From Aphanizomenon flos-aquae FACHB-1287 (lineage in GTDB: Bacteria; Cyanobacteriota; Cyanobacteriia; Cyanobacteriales; Nostocaceae), in the NCBI RefSeq assembly GCF_014698755.1, contig NZ_JACJTO010000006.1:91781-155780 (forward strand): a stretch of DNA of 64,000 nucleotides, read 5' to 3'. The translations under genes and the position numbers were made by a program. Shown piece after piece: positions 1-9,826 of this stretch. The first letter of the stretch is position 1; each line of letters begins with the position of its first letter. Under the pieces are notes generated by a model. The model was given only the letters and a program-made list of their open reading frames with translations. It was not told the origin of the DNA and searched no databases.

Positions 1-1
1 G

Positions 2-562
2 GACACCTTACCAGATCCAGCCATTGCTGGCCAAGTATGTCCAGCCAGAACCAGATTGCAAATAGATTTAATGTTACTAGCCATTGAAGCCCTAGAACTG
101 GGCGGTTCTGAAGCTATTTTGTCCTTTGCTGAAGAATTAGACCTCAAGGGAATTATCAAAAATCGGGTAAACTTATGGCGGATGCGAGCCTCTAACCCCA
201 TGCGAAAAGCCCATAGTCGTCGTCCTTTGGATATTTTAGAGGCCAAAGCCTTAGTAGTCATTGCTTGCTATATTGCGCGCCGATTAACAGTTGTGATTCG
301 GCAACTACTAACCATATATCAACAATTGGCTGACAAACAGATTCCACCAGAACAAAATTTAAAATTAGCTAATTACTTAGAAAGGTTTAGAACACATTTT
401 AAAAGTCGGATGAATTCCCGTCGCTCCGGTGTACTATCATTAACTTCTGATGAAAAATTAGATGAACTAGCTATAAACCTGTTAGGAAAATTACTATTTT
501 GCACAGGTACAGCGGGAATGCAGCGGTATTGGATTTCTCTTTTTGACGGTGAAGTAGAGTAG
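2..562 (+). CDS. DUF3038 family protein (5' end outside window)
   Basis: The frame is open from the first bases of the window and continues into the recognisable DUF3038 body, so the gene starts upstream and is only 5'-partial. A TTG at position 56 is an internal codon rather than a convincing start. I recognise the cyanobacterial DUF3038 family from the segment around IEALELGGSEAI. The visible part is mostly helical and basic, with no signal peptide or membrane segment. It lies 15 nt before the DUF4335 gene on the same strand; these two families are usual neighbours in cyanobacteria and are probably cotranscribed. No biochemical function is known to me. Confidence 0.85.
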   Translation, partial: DTLPDPAIAGQVCPARTRLQIDLMLLAIEALELGGSEAILSFAEELDLKGIIKNRVNLWRMRASNPMRKAHSRRPLDILEAKALVVIACYIARRLTVVIRQLLTIYQQLADKQIPPEQNLKLANYLERFRTHFKSRMNSRRSGVLSLTSDEKLDELAINLLGKLLFCTGTAGMQRYWISLFDGEVE

Positions 563-577
563 AGTGAATAAATAAAA

Positions 578-1993
578 ATGAATATCCAACGTAAATATAG
601 TTTGCCTAATTGTACCCTACTCCTAGAAGGGTTAAGTGACATGACACGGACTGCTAACTTTCAAGAACTGCGTCCTGAACTATCCATATTAGTGAATGCA
701 GAATGCTACATATCTAATTACACTCAACCGATAGTTGGGGGGAGAGAATTTTTTGAAAGCTTAGTTAGGGTTGTCAGCACCTACGCTCAAGAATTTTTAA
801 GCAATATACCTAACCCCCAGAGTCAAAAATTTGCTAATCAAAATCATCATTCAGAGTTGGTCGAATTGCAAAACATTGACAGCAACAGACACCAATTAAC
901 TGTTCACTCTGAAATCACGGGAGACAACCTGGGGGGAAACAAAAGCCTTGAACAACAATCAACCATTCAAATGGTCTTGAACACAGTTCAATTATTTGAT
1001 TTGGTTGAAGCTGTAGATCAGTTTTTTGCTGATAGTCAAACTTTACCAGAATTATCCCTGGAATTACACCCAGTTACTCGCAGTTATGGTGGTTCAAGTC
1101 AAACTTTACTCAAACAAGCTATCCCGGCTACTGTAGGCGTATCTAGCCTGGCCGTAGCTGCATTGACCTTTAGCTTAATTCCCACTCCCCAGGTCAGTCC
1201 TCCTCAAGTTAACCCGGATGTTCAGTCCAGCACTTCTACAACCACACCTACAGCACCCGTACCCCCTACAACTATTCCCTCAGCCTCTGTAACACCTAGC
1301 ACGGTTAAAGATTTGGAGGCACTTTTAAAGACAGTTCCAGAAATAACAGATTCATCTCAGTTACGGGCATTAAATCGTCAACTTTATAATCAAATTCATC
1401 CCGCTTGGACAAATCGCTCAGGATTATCTGATAATTTAGTTTATCGTTTAGGTGTTGGTGCTGATGGTAGTATCGTTGGTTATAAGGCAGTTAATCAAAA
1501 AGCCAGTGACGCAATAGATCAAACACCATTACCCAAACTACTCTATAATCCTGCTAGTCGCGTCCCTAATGAACCTATTGCCCAATTCAAGGTTGTATTT
1601 ACTCAAAGAGGGATTCTAGAAATTAGCCCCTGGTTGGGATACTCTAAAACTCCAGAAGTAACTGGGGAAAAAATTACTGATAGCGGTAAAATCAAAGACC
1701 TAAATCAAAAGCTGTATAGTACAATTCGTCAAAATTGGAGTGTTACTCCCACCTTTGCCAGCAATTTGAAATATCGGGTAGCAGTGAATAAAGAAGGTGT
1801 GATTGCTGACTATGAACCACTCAATCAAGTTGCTTTTGATTATTTCCGGGAAACACCTCTACCTCAAATGTTCCAATCTGTTTACGGCTCAAATGTGGCA
1901 GCACCCGATACAAAAGACCCTTTGGCTCACTTTCAAGTGGTATTTACACCTAAAGGCGAATTAGAAGTTACCCATTGGAAAGGATATAAGTAA
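578..1993 (+). CDS. DUF4335 family protein with two C-terminal repeats
   Basis: 471 residues. The N-terminal ~180 residues match the cyanobacterial DUF4335 family. One hydrophobic segment lies at about residues 185-205 (VGVSSLAVAALTFSLI), followed by a Pro/Thr/Ser-rich linker to about 245. The C-terminal part contains two homologous units of about 105 residues; each begins with an ITDS...LN.(Q/K)LY motif and ends with (F)KVVFT..G.LE(I/V). This suggests a cytoplasmic N domain, a single membrane anchor and a duplicated C domain. It follows the DUF3038 gene by 15 nt, so the two probably work together. Function unknown. Confidence 0.85.
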   Translation: MNIQRKYSLPNCTLLLEGLSDMTRTANFQELRPELSILVNAECYISNYTQPIVGGREFFESLVRVVSTYAQEFLSNIPNPQSQKFANQNHHSELVELQNIDSNRHQLTVHSEITGDNLGGNKSLEQQSTIQMVLNTVQLFDLVEAVDQFFADSQTLPELSLELHPVTRSYGGSSQTLLKQAIPATVGVSSLAVAALTFSLIPTPQVSPPQVNPDVQSSTSTTTPTAPVPPTTIPSASVTPSTVKDLEALLKTVPEITDSSQLRALNRQLYNQIHPAWTNRSGLSDNLVYRLGVGADGSIVGYKAVNQKASDAIDQTPLPKLLYNPASRVPNEPIAQFKVVFTQRGILEISPWLGYSKTPEVTGEKITDSGKIKDLNQKLYSTIRQNWSVTPTFASNLKYRVAVNKEGVIADYEPLNQVAFDYFRETPLPQMFQSVYGSNVAAPDTKDPLAHFQVVFTPKGELEVTHWKGYK

Positions 1994-1995
1994 TT

Positions 1996-2082
1996 ATTAG
2001 TGGTTAGTTGTCAGTTGTTGGTTGTCAGTTGTTGGTTGTCAGTGGTTAGTTGTCAGTTGTCAGTGGTCAGTGGTTAGTTGTC
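1996..2082. repeat. Degenerate heptamer tandem repeat (STRR type)
   Basis: Repeated GTTGTCA/GTGGTTA/GTTGGTT-type 7-mers fill the gap between two convergent genes. This is the short tandemly repeated repetitive (STRR) class common in heterocystous cyanobacteria. No coding potential is credible here. Confidence 0.8.
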
Positions 2083-4352
2083 TATTTCGTAATTTTCCCC
2101 ATATAATCACCCCAAAGTTGTGCTGCTTGGGCACTACTACCAGATGTAGGGGAATTATTATCGTTACCTAACCAAATACCAGTGACAAGTTTGCGACTAG
2201 GAATAAAACCAATAAACCAGAGGTCAACATTATTATTTGTTGTCCCGGTTTTACCTGCTTCCCCTAAACCAATAGCCGCGCTACGTCCTGTCCCATTACT
2301 AATTACCCCCCGCATTAAAGTAGTCATTTGATTAGCAACTGCTTTTTTTAGCACTTGTTTAGAACCATTTGGATCTGTATCGAAAGAGTAAATCACACGA
2401 CAGGTTTCTAAATCTTTGAGATTCTTGCAATCACTACTGTCACGAATTTTACTAATGGCATGGGGTGGATTCCAGACTCCATAATTACCAATTGCCCCAA
2501 ATGCTCCGGTCATTTCTAAAACATTAACTTCACTCTGACCTAATACCAAACCCGGTACTTCCTCAAGATTAGATCTAACACCCAAACGCTGTGCCATATC
2601 CACCAATTTATTCAAGCCAATTGCCTTTGTCACCCGCAAAGCAATAGGGTTTTCTGAAAGTGCCAAGCCAGTCGCTATATCTAAACTACCACCAGCACCA
2701 CTACGACAGGGTTTATAGGTAAAGCCTTGCCAAGTTAAAGGACTGCAAGAATATCTTGTGTATGGAGAAATGCCTTTTTCTATAGCCGCGGTGTAAGCAA
2801 AAATTTTAAAAGTAGAACCCGGTTGTCGTTGAGCTTGTACAGTACGATTAAACTGGCTTTTTCTGTAATCAGTTCCCCCCACCATGGCAATAATACTTCC
2901 TGTTTTCGAGTCAAGGGTCACCATTCCCCCTTGGGAAAAACCAAAATTTGAGCCAGCTTTAGTTACAGAATTTTTTAACTCTGTTTCGGCTTTGGCTTGA
3001 ATATTTGGATCTAACTGGGTTTCAATGATATAGTTACCTTCTCTGGCTGCTCCTGGACCTAGTCTTGATGTTAATTCTTGAAAAACGTAATCATAAAAAT
3101 AGGGAGCAATGGTTTTGGCTTGCGTTTCGCAGACTTTGGGGCTAACTTGGACAGTAGAACGGCGTGCGCGATTGGCTTCCTCTTGGGTGATTTTGCCCAT
3201 TTCCAGTAGTCGCTTAATAACTCGATTTCGATAATCTGCTGCTCCCAGTTTTCGCGGGCCTGTTCCACAAAAATCAAAGGCATTGGGAGCGGGTAAAATC
3301 CCTACTAAAGTTGCTGCTTCTGCTAGAGTTAATTCTTTGGCCGATTTGTTAAAATAGTATTTGGCTGCATCTTCAAAACCAGAAGTATCTGCACCTAAAA
3401 ATACCCGATTTAAGTAAGTTAGTAAAATATCATCTTTGCTGTAAAATGTTTCTAATTTCAGAGAAACAACAACTTCTTTTAATTTCCGTCCTAAAGAATC
3501 CTGACTACCCACATATTCACGGAATAAACTCCGGGCTACTTGTTGGGTAACTGTACTCGCTCCTTGTTGGAAATCACCGCTACGACTGTTGATAAATACG
3601 GCTCTCAACACACCCAAAGGATCTACCCCGAAGTGCCAATAATAACGACTATCCTCAGAAGCTACGACAGCGGGGGCTAAATAGGGTCCAAAGTCTGATA
3701 GGTTTTTCAGGTCTATGTGGGCTATATTTCGCGGTTGACGGAGTGGGGTTGAGCCATCCCGGGCATAAACGACTACAGGGGCTTTAGTGGCTGTAGGTAA
3801 AGGTCTAACGGAAAATTTCATCCATTCAATACCTAATGATAAGGCAATTAGAGCCATGACACCACTGACACCATAAGCTGTCCAGGTGACACCCTTTATA
3901 TACCAAGCTGGTGGGTCTATATATTCTAAATGCACGGAGGCAGCTAGTTCCGGGGGTCCTAAGGTAATTATATCACCATGACGCATTTCTAGGGCATTTA
4001 TTCGCCTTTTGCCTAGATAAATACCGTTGGTGGAGTTTTCATCTTTAATGGTGAAAACGGGGGTATTTTGGGTGGAATCCCGGGACAGTGAAAGATGAAT
4101 TTGGCTGACAACTTGATTACGAACAATGATATCACAAGATTTAGAACTACGTCCTAAAATATAGCGATCGCCTAATAGTGCATATTCTAACGTTTGATTG
4201 ACCCCGGCATCATGTACCAATAGTTTTGGGACTTTGACATTGGGTTTCAGCGCCAATTTGGAAAAATCAACTCTAGCTTGAATTGTATTTACTACTTGAG
4301 TCAGTTGACCAAGTAAGGTTTGTGGTCTTTGTGGAGGTTGGGGGGAACTCAT
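2082..4352 (-). CDS. Class A penicillin-binding protein (PBP1A type) with N-terminal FHA domain
   Basis: 756 residues; bifunctional peptidoglycan glycosyltransferase/transpeptidase of the cell envelope. Order of domains: FHA domain at about 58-130 (GRSS at 68-71, NSTNG at 106-110), one membrane segment at about 158-176, GT51 glycosyltransferase at about 205-390 with the catalytic Glu at 233 (ASEDSRYYWHFGVD) and GASTVTQQ at 264-271, then the transpeptidase domain with SxxK (STFK, 513-516), SxN (SEN, 566-568) and KTG (701-703). All catalytic motifs are intact. An FHA domain on a PBP implies binding of a phosphothreonine protein, hence Ser/Thr kinase control of wall synthesis; that link is inference. 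The gene lies 8 nt downstream of lspA on the same strand. Confidence 0.93.
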   Translation of the reverse strand: MSSPQPPQRPQTLLGQLTQVVNTIQARVDFSKLALKPNVKVPKLLVHDAGVNQTLEYALLGDRYILGRSSKSCDIIVRNQVVSQIHLSLSRDSTQNTPVFTIKDENSTNGIYLGKRRINALEMRHGDIITLGPPELAASVHLEYIDPPAWYIKGVTWTAYGVSGVMALIALSLGIEWMKFSVRPLPTATKAPVVVYARDGSTPLRQPRNIAHIDLKNLSDFGPYLAPAVVASEDSRYYWHFGVDPLGVLRAVFINSRSGDFQQGASTVTQQVARSLFREYVGSQDSLGRKLKEVVVSLKLETFYSKDDILLTYLNRVFLGADTSGFEDAAKYYFNKSAKELTLAEAATLVGILPAPNAFDFCGTGPRKLGAADYRNRVIKRLLEMGKITQEEANRARRSTVQVSPKVCETQAKTIAPYFYDYVFQELTSRLGPGAAREGNYIIETQLDPNIQAKAETELKNSVTKAGSNFGFSQGGMVTLDSKTGSIIAMVGGTDYRKSQFNRTVQAQRQPGSTFKIFAYTAAIEKGISPYTRYSCSPLTWQGFTYKPCRSGAGGSLDIATGLALSENPIALRVTKAIGLNKLVDMAQRLGVRSNLEEVPGLVLGQSEVNVLEMTGAFGAIGNYGVWNPPHAISKIRDSSDCKNLKDLETCRVIYSFDTDPNGSKQVLKKAVANQMTTLMRGVISNGTGRSAAIGLGEAGKTGTTNNNVDLWFIGFIPSRKLVTGIWLGNDNNSPTSGSSAQAAQLWGDYMGKITK

Positions 4353-4360
4353 AAAAAATT

Positions 4361-4822
4361 TTAATTACTTGGTGTTTTTTGCCATGAGGCAATTAACAGG
4401 CAGACAATTCCAATAGTAATAAAAGAATCAGCCATATTGAATACGGCAAAATTAATCAACCGAAAATCAAGAAAGTCAACGACATAGCCTAATGCAAATC
4501 TATCAATACCATTGCCCATTGCTCCTCCTAAAATCAAACCATAACCCAATTGATCCCAAAAACTTAACAATGGTCCTGATAATGCAATAATTATCAATAC
4601 TAAAGTTACACCTAAAGACAGCCAGCGTAACCACTCTACTTTACCACTTAATAAACTAAAAGCTGCACCTGTATTAGTAACATAGGTAAAATGAAATATA
4701 CCACGTAGCAAGGGCAGTGTTTGTCCTAATTTGAAAGTTTGCACTACCCAATATTTTGTCAGTTGGTCTAATAAAAATGCTGTCAAGGCCGCAATCCAAA
4801 AAAAGCGATTTTTTATACGCAT
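4361..4822 (-). CDS. lspA: Lipoprotein signal peptidase (signal peptidase II)
   Basis: 153 residues, the usual family length, with four predicted membrane segments. It cleaves the signal peptide of prolipoproteins in the inner membrane. The catalytic aspartates are visible as D116 in the VVDF motif and D132 in FNMADSF; the GNGIDR motif at 103-108 and the N-terminal DQLTK at 19-23 are also conserved. It is directly upstream of the FHA-PBP gene (8 nt apart), suggesting cotranscription. Likely clients in this window include the lipoproteins PstS and the DUF3153 protein. Confidence 0.95.
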   Translation of the reverse strand: MRIKNRFFWIAALTAFLLDQLTKYWVVQTFKLGQTLPLLRGIFHFTYVTNTGAAFSLLSGKVEWLRWLSLGVTLVLIIIALSGPLLSFWDQLGYGLILGGAMGNGIDRFALGYVVDFLDFRLINFAVFNMADSFITIGIVCLLIASWQKTPSN

Positions 4823-4825
4823 GAT

Positions 4826-4940
4826 AAATTTGTCAGTTGTCAGTGGTTAGTGGTCAGTTGTCGGTGGTTACTGTCGGTGGTTGGTTGTGTTTTCTTTACT
4901 ACTGACTATTGATCACTGACTACTAATCAATGACCAATAA
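4826..4940. repeat. STRR heptamer repeats between lspA and bioY
   Basis: Two blocks of 7-bp-periodic sequence (GTCAGTG/GTTAGTG/GGTCAGT, then TGACTA(T/C)/TGATCAC variants) fill the gap. The second block is roughly complementary to the first, so a long imperfect hairpin is possible. Confidence 0.65.
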
Positions 4941-5528
4941 CTAATAAAACATTATATGTCGTAGGATATAAGCTACTATGGTGACAGCACAAACAACTAC
5001 TAGTTGTCCTGGTAGCGCGAAACAGGAGTATTTGAGCATAGCTTGAATTAGAGATAAATTTTCTGTTCCTTTCCAAGGCAACACATAACTAATAATTAAA
5101 TAAGCTATACCGCAGAGGTGAACGGTGATTAAGCCACAAAAACAACCAAAAGCCAGTGTTTCTAAGCGAGGTCTAGCTTTAAAGGCTAAATAACCACAAA
5201 TCCAAGCTCCAGGAATAAAACCCAACAAATAGCCAAACTGAGATAGTTTAACATAACCTATACCGCCTCCTTCGGCAAATACGGGTAATAAAGTTAATCC
5301 CATGACTAAATAGGCAATTTGCGAGAGCGCGGCGGCATTTTGACCTCCTAAACAGCCTACTAGTAGCACTGCACCAATTTGATAGCTGACACCTAATGAA
5401 AGGGTTTGAATTCCGTGCTGACTCCAGTTCCAAGGTGAGGTAACACCATAAGCTTCTAGGAAAGTACCACCCATTGTCAGGAGCAAGCCTATCATAGACC
5501 ATAGCAGTTGATTTGATGCAGCAAACAT
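4941..5528 (-). CDS. bioY: Biotin transporter BioY (ECF S-component)
   Basis: 195 residues, six predicted membrane helices, matching the BioY family (GVSYQIGAVLLVGCLGG region near 46-62, glycine-rich QFGYLLGFIPGAW near 97-109). BioY binds biotin in the inner membrane and can work with an ECF energising module. No bioM or bioN genes are adjacent, so it acts alone or with a shared ECF module encoded elsewhere. The start is the first ATG giving full-length family homology. Confidence 0.85.
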   Translation of the reverse strand: MFAASNQLLWSMIGLLLTMGGTFLEAYGVTSPWNWSQHGIQTLSLGVSYQIGAVLLVGCLGGQNAAALSQIAYLVMGLTLLPVFAEGGGIGYVKLSQFGYLLGFIPGAWICGYLAFKARPRLETLAFGCFCGLITVHLCGIAYLIISYVLPWKGTENLSLIQAMLKYSCFALPGQLVVVCAVTIVAYILRHIMFY

Positions 5529-5765
5529 TTATTAGGCGCGAGGGAAAAGGCAATAGAACTAATGACAACAAGTATCGGCAACAAGTTGGCTTCACAATCG
5601 TAGATACTAAACATACAGGAGTCAAGAGGCAAAGGGTATGTGTGATTAGCACCAAAAAATAACTCTGGATATTTCCATTTATTCACCCATTCTCTACTTA
5701 CTAAAAATATTTTTTAGCGGTATGTTAGAGGTGTTTATCTAAAAAATCAATAGAAATCAACACTA

Positions 5766-6917
5766 ATGCTATTAAGCCTAAGTACAATAAAAAATAATCG
5801 TCTTATAGCTTTAATATCTGTGTTAGCAGTGGTGATGAGTTTATCAGCTTGTGCAGAAAATAGTGCAAACAATCCTAAAACCAGCAAACTAGATTTAGGA
5901 GGTGATGTTGAGTTAATAGGCGCGGGTGCTTCTTTTCCTTCACCACTTTATCAAACTTGGTTTACGGAGTTAAACAAAAAATATGCCAATTTGAAAGTTA
6001 ATTATCAATCAGTGGGAAGTGGTGCCAGTGTTGAGCAGTTTACCAAGGGGACAGTAGATTTCGGTGCTAGTGATGTCGCAATGAAGGATGAAGAAATTAA
6101 AAAAATCCCCGCTGATCAAGGCGTGCTATTATTACCTGTAACCGCTGGTAGTATTGTTTTAGCTTATCATTTGCCAGATGCTCCCAATATACCGGGTGAT
6201 GTAGCTACACTCAAGCTACCCCGGGCAGTATATGTTGATATTTTACTAGGGAAAATTAAATTTTGGGATGATCCAGCGATCGCTCAAGCTAATCCTAGTA
6301 CAAAATTACCAAAAGAGGAAATTAAAGTTATTTATCGTGCTGACGGTAGTGGCACTACAGACGTTTTCACTAAACATCTTAGCACTATTAGCCCAGAATG
6401 GAAAACTAAAGTAGGTAACGGTAAAAGTATTAAATGGCCTGTAGGAGTTGGAGCGAAAGGGAATGAAGGTGTTACTGCCCAAATTCAACAAACTCCGGGT
6501 TCTATTGGTTATGTTGAATATGTCTACGCTAAAGAAAGTAATCTCAAATTTGCATCTTTAGAAAATAAAGCCAAGCAGTTTGTTTCCGCTTCTGAAGAAT
6601 CGGCAGCTAAAACTTTAGCATCAGTAATTTTACCAGAGGATCTGCGTGCTTTTATTTTTGATCCTGAAGGTGAGGACTCTTACCCAATTGTAACTTACAC
6701 TTGGATTCTAACACATAAAAAATATGCTGATGCCGCTAAGGCTAAAGCAATAGAAGCAACTATCGAGTATGCTTTGACGGATGGACAAAAGATAGCCCGT
6801 GAATTAGGGTATGTGCCTTTACCAGCTAATGTAATTGCCAAAGTTGCAGCAGCGGCTGATCAAATCAGTCCTGATTATCAGATTTCTATTGGCGCTGTTC
6901 CTAAAACTACCAATTGA
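5766..6917 (+). CDS. pstS: Phosphate ABC transporter, substrate-binding lipoprotein
   Basis: 383 residues. The signal sequence ends in a lipobox LSAC with C29 as the lipidated residue. The mature protein is a PBP-like domain with GAGASFPSP at 52-60, the SVGSGAS phosphate-loop region near 82-88 and SGTTD at 195-199, all typical phosphate contacts. It captures periplasmic phosphate for PstCA. It is first in the pstS-pstC-pstA-pstB set. I could not recognise a three-repeat cyanobacterial Pho box in the 237 nt upstream, although PhoB/SphR control is the usual regulation. Confidence 0.96.
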   Translation: MLLSLSTIKNNRLIALISVLAVVMSLSACAENSANNPKTSKLDLGGDVELIGAGASFPSPLYQTWFTELNKKYANLKVNYQSVGSGASVEQFTKGTVDFGASDVAMKDEEIKKIPADQGVLLLPVTAGSIVLAYHLPDAPNIPGDVATLKLPRAVYVDILLGKIKFWDDPAIAQANPSTKLPKEEIKVIYRADGSGTTDVFTKHLSTISPEWKTKVGNGKSIKWPVGVGAKGNEGVTAQIQQTPGSIGYVEYVYAKESNLKFASLENKAKQFVSASEESAAKTLASVILPEDLRAFIFDPEGEDSYPIVTYTWILTHKKYADAAKAKAIEATIEYALTDGQKIARELGYVPLPANVIAKVAAAADQISPDYQISIGAVPKTTN

Positions 6918-6985
6918 CACTCTCAGTTTTTGAGATCTGTTTCTCCTTCGTATTTTTGCTGATTTAACTTTTACAGTCAGTATTC

Positions 6986-7930
6986 ATGGCTACAAATTTT
7001 CAAGAAACCCCATTAACAATGAAAAATCGCTCTGAACTCGACAGAAACCTGGATTGGAGCTTTATTTGGTTAACTCGAATTTTTGCCTTAGCAATTACTG
7101 GTATTTTATTATGGATTGCCTTGCAGATTACTATTGCTGCTTGGCCTGCTATCCAAAAATTCGGGATTAATTTCTTATTTACGAGCAATTGGAACCCTGT
7201 TAATAATGAATATGGGGTATTACCTGCGATTTACGGGACTCTTATGAGTTCTTTGATTGGACTAATTTTAGCTATCCCTATTGGTGTGGGAACGGCGATT
7301 TTATTGAGTGAAGATCTTCTCCCTTCTAAGGTGCAGTTAGTTTTGGTATTTTTAGTAGAATTGTTGGCTGCTATTCCCAGTGTTGTTTATGGAGTCTGGG
7401 GAATTTTTGTTTTAGTGCCGATTTTAACTGATTTGGGAAAATGGCTACATGGTTCCCTGGGTTGGCTACCAATTTTTAGTTCTGCACCTACAGGTCCAGG
7501 GATGTTACCAGCAGGAGTGATATTAGCGATTATGACATTGCCAATTATTACAGCTATCTCTCGTGACGCTTTGATTTCTTTACCTTCGAGTTTGCGTCAA
7601 GCTGCTTTGGCTGTCGGTGCAACCCGTTGGGAAACTATTTTTCAAGTTATTATCCCCGCTGCTTTTTCTGGTATTGGCAGTGCGGTGATGTTGGCACTTG
7701 GTAGGGCAATGGGTGAGACAATGGCTGTAACTATGTTAATTGGTAATGCCAATAATATCAATATCTCTCTCTTAGCGCCATCTAATACGATTTCTTCTTT
7801 GCTGGCAAGTCAGTTTGCTGAAGCTAATGGGTTACAAGTTGCTGCTTTAATGTATGCAGCTTTAGTGCTATTTGTCTTGACTATGATAGTTAATATTCTG
7901 GCGGAGTTTATTGTGGCGCGAGTTCAGTAA
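6986..7930 (+). CDS. pstC: Phosphate ABC transporter permease PstC
   Basis: 314 residues with six predicted membrane helices and the binding-protein-dependent permease motif (SLRQAALAVGATRWETIFQVIIP around residues 205-225), which docks on PstB. The chosen ATG gives MATNFQETPL; a later in-frame ATG (position 7019, MKNRSELDRN) would also be possible and removes 11 residues. It follows pstS by 68 nt and precedes pstA by 44 nt, consistent with one operon. Confidence 0.95.
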   Translation: MATNFQETPLTMKNRSELDRNLDWSFIWLTRIFALAITGILLWIALQITIAAWPAIQKFGINFLFTSNWNPVNNEYGVLPAIYGTLMSSLIGLILAIPIGVGTAILLSEDLLPSKVQLVLVFLVELLAAIPSVVYGVWGIFVLVPILTDLGKWLHGSLGWLPIFSSAPTGPGMLPAGVILAIMTLPIITAISRDALISLPSSLRQAALAVGATRWETIFQVIIPAAFSGIGSAVMLALGRAMGETMAVTMLIGNANNINISLLAPSNTISSLLASQFAEANGLQVAALMYAALVLFVLTMIVNILAEFIVARVQ

Positions 7931-7974
7931 TAAGATTTTTAACCCTTTTTCTGACTTCTTCTATAGATTAAATT

Positions 7975-8856
7975 ATGACTTCCTCTTTTGGGCAAAGAAG
8001 CCTGACTCGTTCTCCTTCCTCTCCTCGAACATTGTTTAATACGGTGATGACTGTATTAGCTTTTATCTGTGGAGTATTGGCGCTTGTTCCTTTGTTGGCA
8101 GTGCTTTATTATGTAATAATTAGAGGGTTTAGTAGTTTAAATCTCAATGTTTTTACACAATTACCACCATCTCCTTTTGGTAGAAATGGAGGTTTTGGTA
8201 ATGCTATTTTAGGAACATTATTGATGGTAGGAATCGGTGCTATAATTAGTGTTCCTTTTGGTGTGTTGGCAGCAATTTATTTAACTGAGTTTAGTTCCCG
8301 AAAAGTTGCTAGATGTATACGTTTTGCTACTAATGTTCTCAGTGGCGTTCCTTCTATTATTGCTGGGGTATTTGCCTATGAAATTGTAGTTTTAACTTTA
8401 GTAAAGCTCAATTTAGGCTCTTACTCAGCTTTGGGGGGTGGGTTCGCTTTAGCGATTTTGATGTTACCTATTATTGTCAAAACTACGGAGGAAGCTTTGC
8501 GCTTAGTATCTCCAGATTTACGACAAGCTTCTATTGGATTAGGTGCAACTAATTTACAAACGGTAACATTAGTGGTATTACCGATTGCATTACCTGCAAT
8601 TGTGACTGGTTCTACTTTGGCAATTGCTCGCGCGGGTGGAGAAACAGCACCATTAATATTTACGGCTCTTTTTTCTTCTTTTTGGCCCGATAGTCTCCTC
8701 AAACCTACGGCTTCTCTCGCGGTTTTAGTTTACAACTTTGCGACTTCTCCTTATCAAACTTGGCAGTCTTTAGCTTGGTCTGCGTCTTTAATTCTCCTGT
8801 TGATGGTTTTAATTACTAGTATTATTGCTCGCTGGGTTACGAAACAAAAGGTCTAA
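7975..8856 (+). CDS. pstA: Phosphate ABC transporter permease PstA
   Basis: 293 residues, six predicted helices, with the permease EAA-type loop (DLRQASIGLGATNLQTVTLVVLP about 181-203) that contacts the ATPase. The Arg/Glu pair in ARAGGETAP is typical of PstA. It is the second membrane subunit of the PstSCAB importer and lies 57 nt before pstB. No frameshift or insertion is seen. Confidence 0.95.
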   Translation: MTSSFGQRSLTRSPSSPRTLFNTVMTVLAFICGVLALVPLLAVLYYVIIRGFSSLNLNVFTQLPPSPFGRNGGFGNAILGTLLMVGIGAIISVPFGVLAAIYLTEFSSRKVARCIRFATNVLSGVPSIIAGVFAYEIVVLTLVKLNLGSYSALGGGFALAILMLPIIVKTTEEALRLVSPDLRQASIGLGATNLQTVTLVVLPIALPAIVTGSTLAIARAGGETAPLIFTALFSSFWPDSLLKPTASLAVLVYNFATSPYQTWQSLAWSASLILLLMVLITSIIARWVTKQKV

Positions 8857-8913
8857 TCACAGGCTATTAACAAAACTGAAATTTATGCTGACCAACTTAT
8901 TTTTTAAGTATTT

Positions 8914-9720
8914 ATGGATACTATAATTAGCTCGATTAATCCGACTGAATCTGTTTTACGCACGGAAAATCTGAATATCTATTATGGTAGTTTTTTGGCT
9001 CTACAGAATGTTTGGTTAGATATTCCTAAAAATCAGGTAACGGCTTTTATTGGACCTTCTGGTTGCGGTAAAAGTACATTGTTACGATGTTATAATCGTC
9101 TGAATGATTTAATTGAATCATTTAGAGCGGAAGGTAAGGTTTATTTCTACGATAAAAATCTTTATGCACCTAATATTGATGCTGTTGAGGTGCGAAGACG
9201 AATTGGGATGGTTTTTCAAAGACCTAACCCATTTCCTAAGTCAATTTATGAAAATATTGCTTTTGGTGCGAGAATTAATGGCTACAGGGGTGATATGAAT
9301 GAGTTGGTGGAAAGGAGTTTGCGACAAGCGGCTTTGTGGGATGAGGTTAAGGATAAATTGCGACAAAGTGGTTTATCTTTATCTGGTGGACAGCAGCAGC
9401 GGTTATGTATTGCTCGTGCGATCGCTGTGCAACCAGAGGTTATACTGATGGATGAACCATGTTCGGCGCTTGACCCTATTTCTACTTCGCGGGTTGAAGA
9501 GCTTATTCACGAACTGAAGGAGCAATATACGATTGTCATTGTTACCCACAATATGCACCAAGCATCACGGGTATCCGATAAAACGGCATTTTTTAATGTC
9601 AGAACTTCAGAAACGGGTGAACGTAGTGGTTATTTAGTGGAGTATAACTTGACTAAGGTAATTTTTAATAATCCTCAACAGGAGGATACTCAAGCTTACA
9701 TTAGCGGTAGATTTGGGTAA
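8914..9720 (+). CDS. pstB: Phosphate ABC transporter ATPase PstB
   Basis: 268 residues. Walker [10 protein letters not shown] at 47-55, the ABC signature LSGGQ at 156-160, Walker B VILMDEP at 176-182 and the switch His in VTHNMHQ are all present. It powers phosphate import through PstCA. It is the last gene of the set; no phoU follows, and the next gene (a xisI homologue) is on the opposite strand, marking the left edge of the accessory island. Confidence 0.96.
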   Translation: MDTIISSINPTESVLRTENLNIYYGSFLALQNVWLDIPKNQVTAFIGPSGCGKSTLLRCYNRLNDLIESFRAEGKVYFYDKNLYAPNIDAVEVRRRIGMVFQRPNPFPKSIYENIAFGARINGYRGDMNELVERSLRQAALWDEVKDKLRQSGLSLSGGQQQRLCIARAIAVQPEVILMDEPCSALDPISTSRVEELIHELKEQYTIVIVTHNMHQASRVSDKTAFFNVRTSETGERSGYLVEYNLTKVIFNNPQQEDTQAYISGRFG

Positions 9721-9826
9721 TTATTTGTTTTGCGAGTTTCATTAGTTTTTACCTAATCTTATAAAATGAAGGTTAGTCCATCCAGAATTACCCTAACTTA
9801 AATTATATCAACAAATTCCTTCTCTA

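Noticed and set aside
5529..5765. Pho box upstream of pstS
   Set aside because: Expected from family knowledge, but I could not find three PyTTAAPyPy-type direct repeats in this spacer.
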